From Treponema sp. (GTDB lineage: Bacteria > Spirochaetota > Spirochaetia > Treponematales > Treponemataceae): a DNA stretch of 64,000 bases. The DNA is taken from the NCBI GenBank assembly GCA_017548565.1, contig JAFYZU010000009.1, positions 88,374 to 152,373 on the forward strand, in the 5' to 3' direction. A model generated the notes under the pieces. That model worked only from the letters and a program-made list of their open reading frames with translations. It was not told the DNA's origin and ran no database searches. Position 1 is the stretch's first letter, and each line of letters opens with the position of its first letter. A program made the position numbers and the translations under genes. Shown piece by piece: positions 62,488 to 64,000 of the stretch.

Positions 62488-64000
62488 AATCTTCCAGATT
62501 TTTGTATTCTTCGAACTTGGCTGCGGTTTCTTCATCTACTTTGGAGAAGAGAGAAACTACTACAGTTACTACGAGACATACAATAAATGCTGGGAGGATT
62601 TCGTATACGTCGAAGATTCCGCCGTGGAGGTAGTGCCATATAACGTCTGTAACACCACCACAGATAAGGCCGGCAATTGCGCCAGGAGCGGTTGTCTTTT
62701 TCCAGTAGAGGGCCAGGATGATAAGTGGACCAAAGGTACCGCCAAAGCCTGACCATGCAAATGATACAAGGCCAAAGATTGAGCTGTCCGGGTTCAAAGC
62801 AAGCAGCAAACCAAGAACGGCAATTACAAATACACAGATACGGCTTACAAGGAGTACCTTTTTGTCGTCTGCATCTTTTTTGATGAGGCCCTTGTAAATA
62901 TCCTGTCCGATGGCAGAAGAAGCAGAAAGAAGCTGTGAGTCTGCTGTAGACATAGAAGCTGCAAGAATACCACAAAGGAACAAACCTGCAATAAAGGCCG
63001 GGAACATCTTGAGCATTGTTTCGCTGAATACTGCTTCCTGAGTTCCTGTTCCAAGTACCTTAAGGCCTGCTGTTGTTACTTCTGATGGATCTGCACCAAG
63101 AATGATTCCCTTGTTCAAAAGGTAAGCTGTACCAAGGGCACCAATTAAAACTGCACCAATGTAAGAAATAATCATCCAAACAATACCTACGCGGCGGGCT
63201 GTTTTGATTTCTTTGTTCGAACGGCAGCCCATAAAGCGGATGATAATGTGAGGCATTCCAAAGTATCCAAGGCACCATGCAAAGGCAGAAACTGCAGACA
63301 TTGCGCTGAAGCTTTGGTTTCCGGTGAATGATTTGAGCATTGCGGCACCGAATTCTCCGTTGAGCGCGCGTGTTGTAAAGCTCTGTACCTGAGCTGTTGC
63401 GTTACCGAATCCGCCAAGAGATACAACAATTACGATTCCTGAAATTACAAAGGCTACGAAAATGAGTGAGCCCTGGATAAAGTCTGTTGTACAAACGGCA
63501 CGATAACCACCGAGGATTGTATATGAAAGAATGATTACGAATCCGATTAAAAGTCCTGTGTTCCAGTTAAGGCCGAATACTGAGCGGAAAAGCTTAGCAC
63601 AGGCAACGAATCCGGAAGCGGTGTAGATTGTAAAGAAAACTACAATAAAGAAAACCGATACGATTGAAAGAATGTGAGTCTTGTCGTTGAAGCGGTTTGT
63701 AAGGAATTCCGGAATTGTGATGGAATCTTTATATACTACAGAACACTTGCGCAATGGTTTTGCAATCAAAAGCCATGCAAGATATGTACCAACTATAAGA
63801 CCAATGGCAGTCCAGAAGGTTTCTTTGAAGCCGCCAAGGTAGCAAAGGCCAGGGAGTCCCATCAAAACCCAGGCTGATGAGTCTGATGCTTCGGCACTAA
63901 GGGCAGTTACCCAAGGTCCAACTTTTCTTCCGCCAAGGAAGAAGTCCGAAGCCGAATTGTTGCTTTTTGCACTGCGAATACCTACAAAAACCATAAGGCC
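62486..64000 (-). CDS. putP: Sodium/proline-type symporter (SSS family), 5' end outside window
   Basis: At least 502 residues of a sodium:solute symporter are present. SDFFLGGRKVGPWVTALSAE followed by SDSSAWVLMGLPG is the typical N-terminal signature of PutP, and the conserved helices continue with TDFIQG and MPHIIIRFMG. ATG 63994 is internal: the first membrane helix expected before the LGGR motif is missing, so the true start lies beyond base 64000. The substrate is probably proline, but pantothenate or other solutes in the family cannot be excluded. The base composition is more G+C-rich than most of the window. Confidence 0.9.
   Translation of the reverse strand, partial: GLMVFVGIRSAKSNNSASDFFLGGRKVGPWVTALSAEASDSSAWVLMGLPGLCYLGGFKETFWTAIGLIVGTYLAWLLIAKPLRKCSVVYKDSITIPEFLTNRFNDKTHILSIVSVFFIVVFFTIYTASGFVACAKLFRSVFGLNWNTGLLIGFVIILSYTILGGYRAVCTTDFIQGSLIFVAFVISGIVIVVSLGGFGNATAQVQSFTTRALNGEFGAAMLKSFTGNQSFSAMSAVSAFAWCLGYFGMPHIIIRFMGCRSNKEIKTARRVGIVWMIISYIGAVLIGALGTAYLLNKGIILGADPSEVTTAGLKVLGTGTQEAVFSETMLKMFPAFIAGLFLCGILAASMSTADSQLLSASSAIGQDIYKGLIKKDADDKKVLLVSRICVFVIAVLGLLLALNPDSSIFGLVSFAWSGFGGTFGPLIILALYWKKTTAPGAIAGLICGGVTDVIWHYLHGGIFDVYEILPAFIVCLVVTVVVSLFSKVDEETAAKFEEYKNLED

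Overview
The window looks like chromosome of a host-associated treponeme (Spirochaetota, genus Treponema or close to it). This is inferred from gene content and not from a database hit: a DUF4954 protein, a FliL-like orphan, several spirochaete-type proteins of unknown function, an OmpA-type envelope protein with many Ig-like modules, a U32/RelA pair, and AT-rich DNA with dense, short-gapped operons. No prophage, transposase, CRISPR array or rRNA was seen. No gene-free stretch exceeds about 300 bases; the longest (23542-23839) holds a candidate structured RNA.

Layout. 1-92: 3' end of an EAL-domain protein. 89-5878 (minus): a four-gene efflux operon, TolC - adaptor - RND pump - small PG0541-like protein. 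5985-7706: a RelA/SpoT homologue with an eroded hydrolase domain. 7703-10204 (minus): a U32 protein and an esterase-like protein lacking catalytic residues. 10262-13964: metA facing a minus-strand run ilvC - small lipoprotein - radical SAM/SPASM enzyme. 14129-22365 (plus): a long housekeeping run: Lrp-type regulator, aminotransferase, TPR protein, rsmE, metalloprotease-like protein, secreted protein, rsmG, aminopeptidase, VanY-like peptidase. 22402-33968: methyltransferase, candidate ncRNA, parA-parB, M18 aminopeptidase, thyX, FliL-like protein, hflX and two large unknown proteins. 34132-38333: two envelope genes (beta-barrel-like and modular OmpA). 38317-42000: folate cyclo-ligase, tRNA-Asn, M16-like protein. 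42063-47686: DUF4954, leuA, murD, tRNA-Leu. 47820-51640: lipoprotein and a sugar ABC uptake operon without its own ATPase. 51843-58841: ArsB/NhaD-type transporter, a cytidylate-kinase-like protein, PFL-activase, C_GCAxxG_C_C protein, gatB, and a Cache-GGDEF-EAL protein. 59050-64000: cellobiose phosphorylase, a palindromic-repeat region carrying a MntA/HepT-like pair, and a sodium/proline-type symporter cut by the window edge.

Together the genes suggest a fermentative sugar user (sugar ABC importer, cellobiose phosphorylase, PFL activase) that makes branched-chain amino acids and methionine precursors (ilvC, leuA, metA). The most system-like item is the small-lipoprotein/radical-SAM pair at 11175-12466. 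Other points worth checking are the structured RNA at 23665-23749, several enzymes that have lost catalytic residues (RelA hydrolase, esterase, M16, GGDEF, HepT), and a class of genes whose -10 box sits 6-8 nt before the start codon, suggesting leaderless mRNAs.
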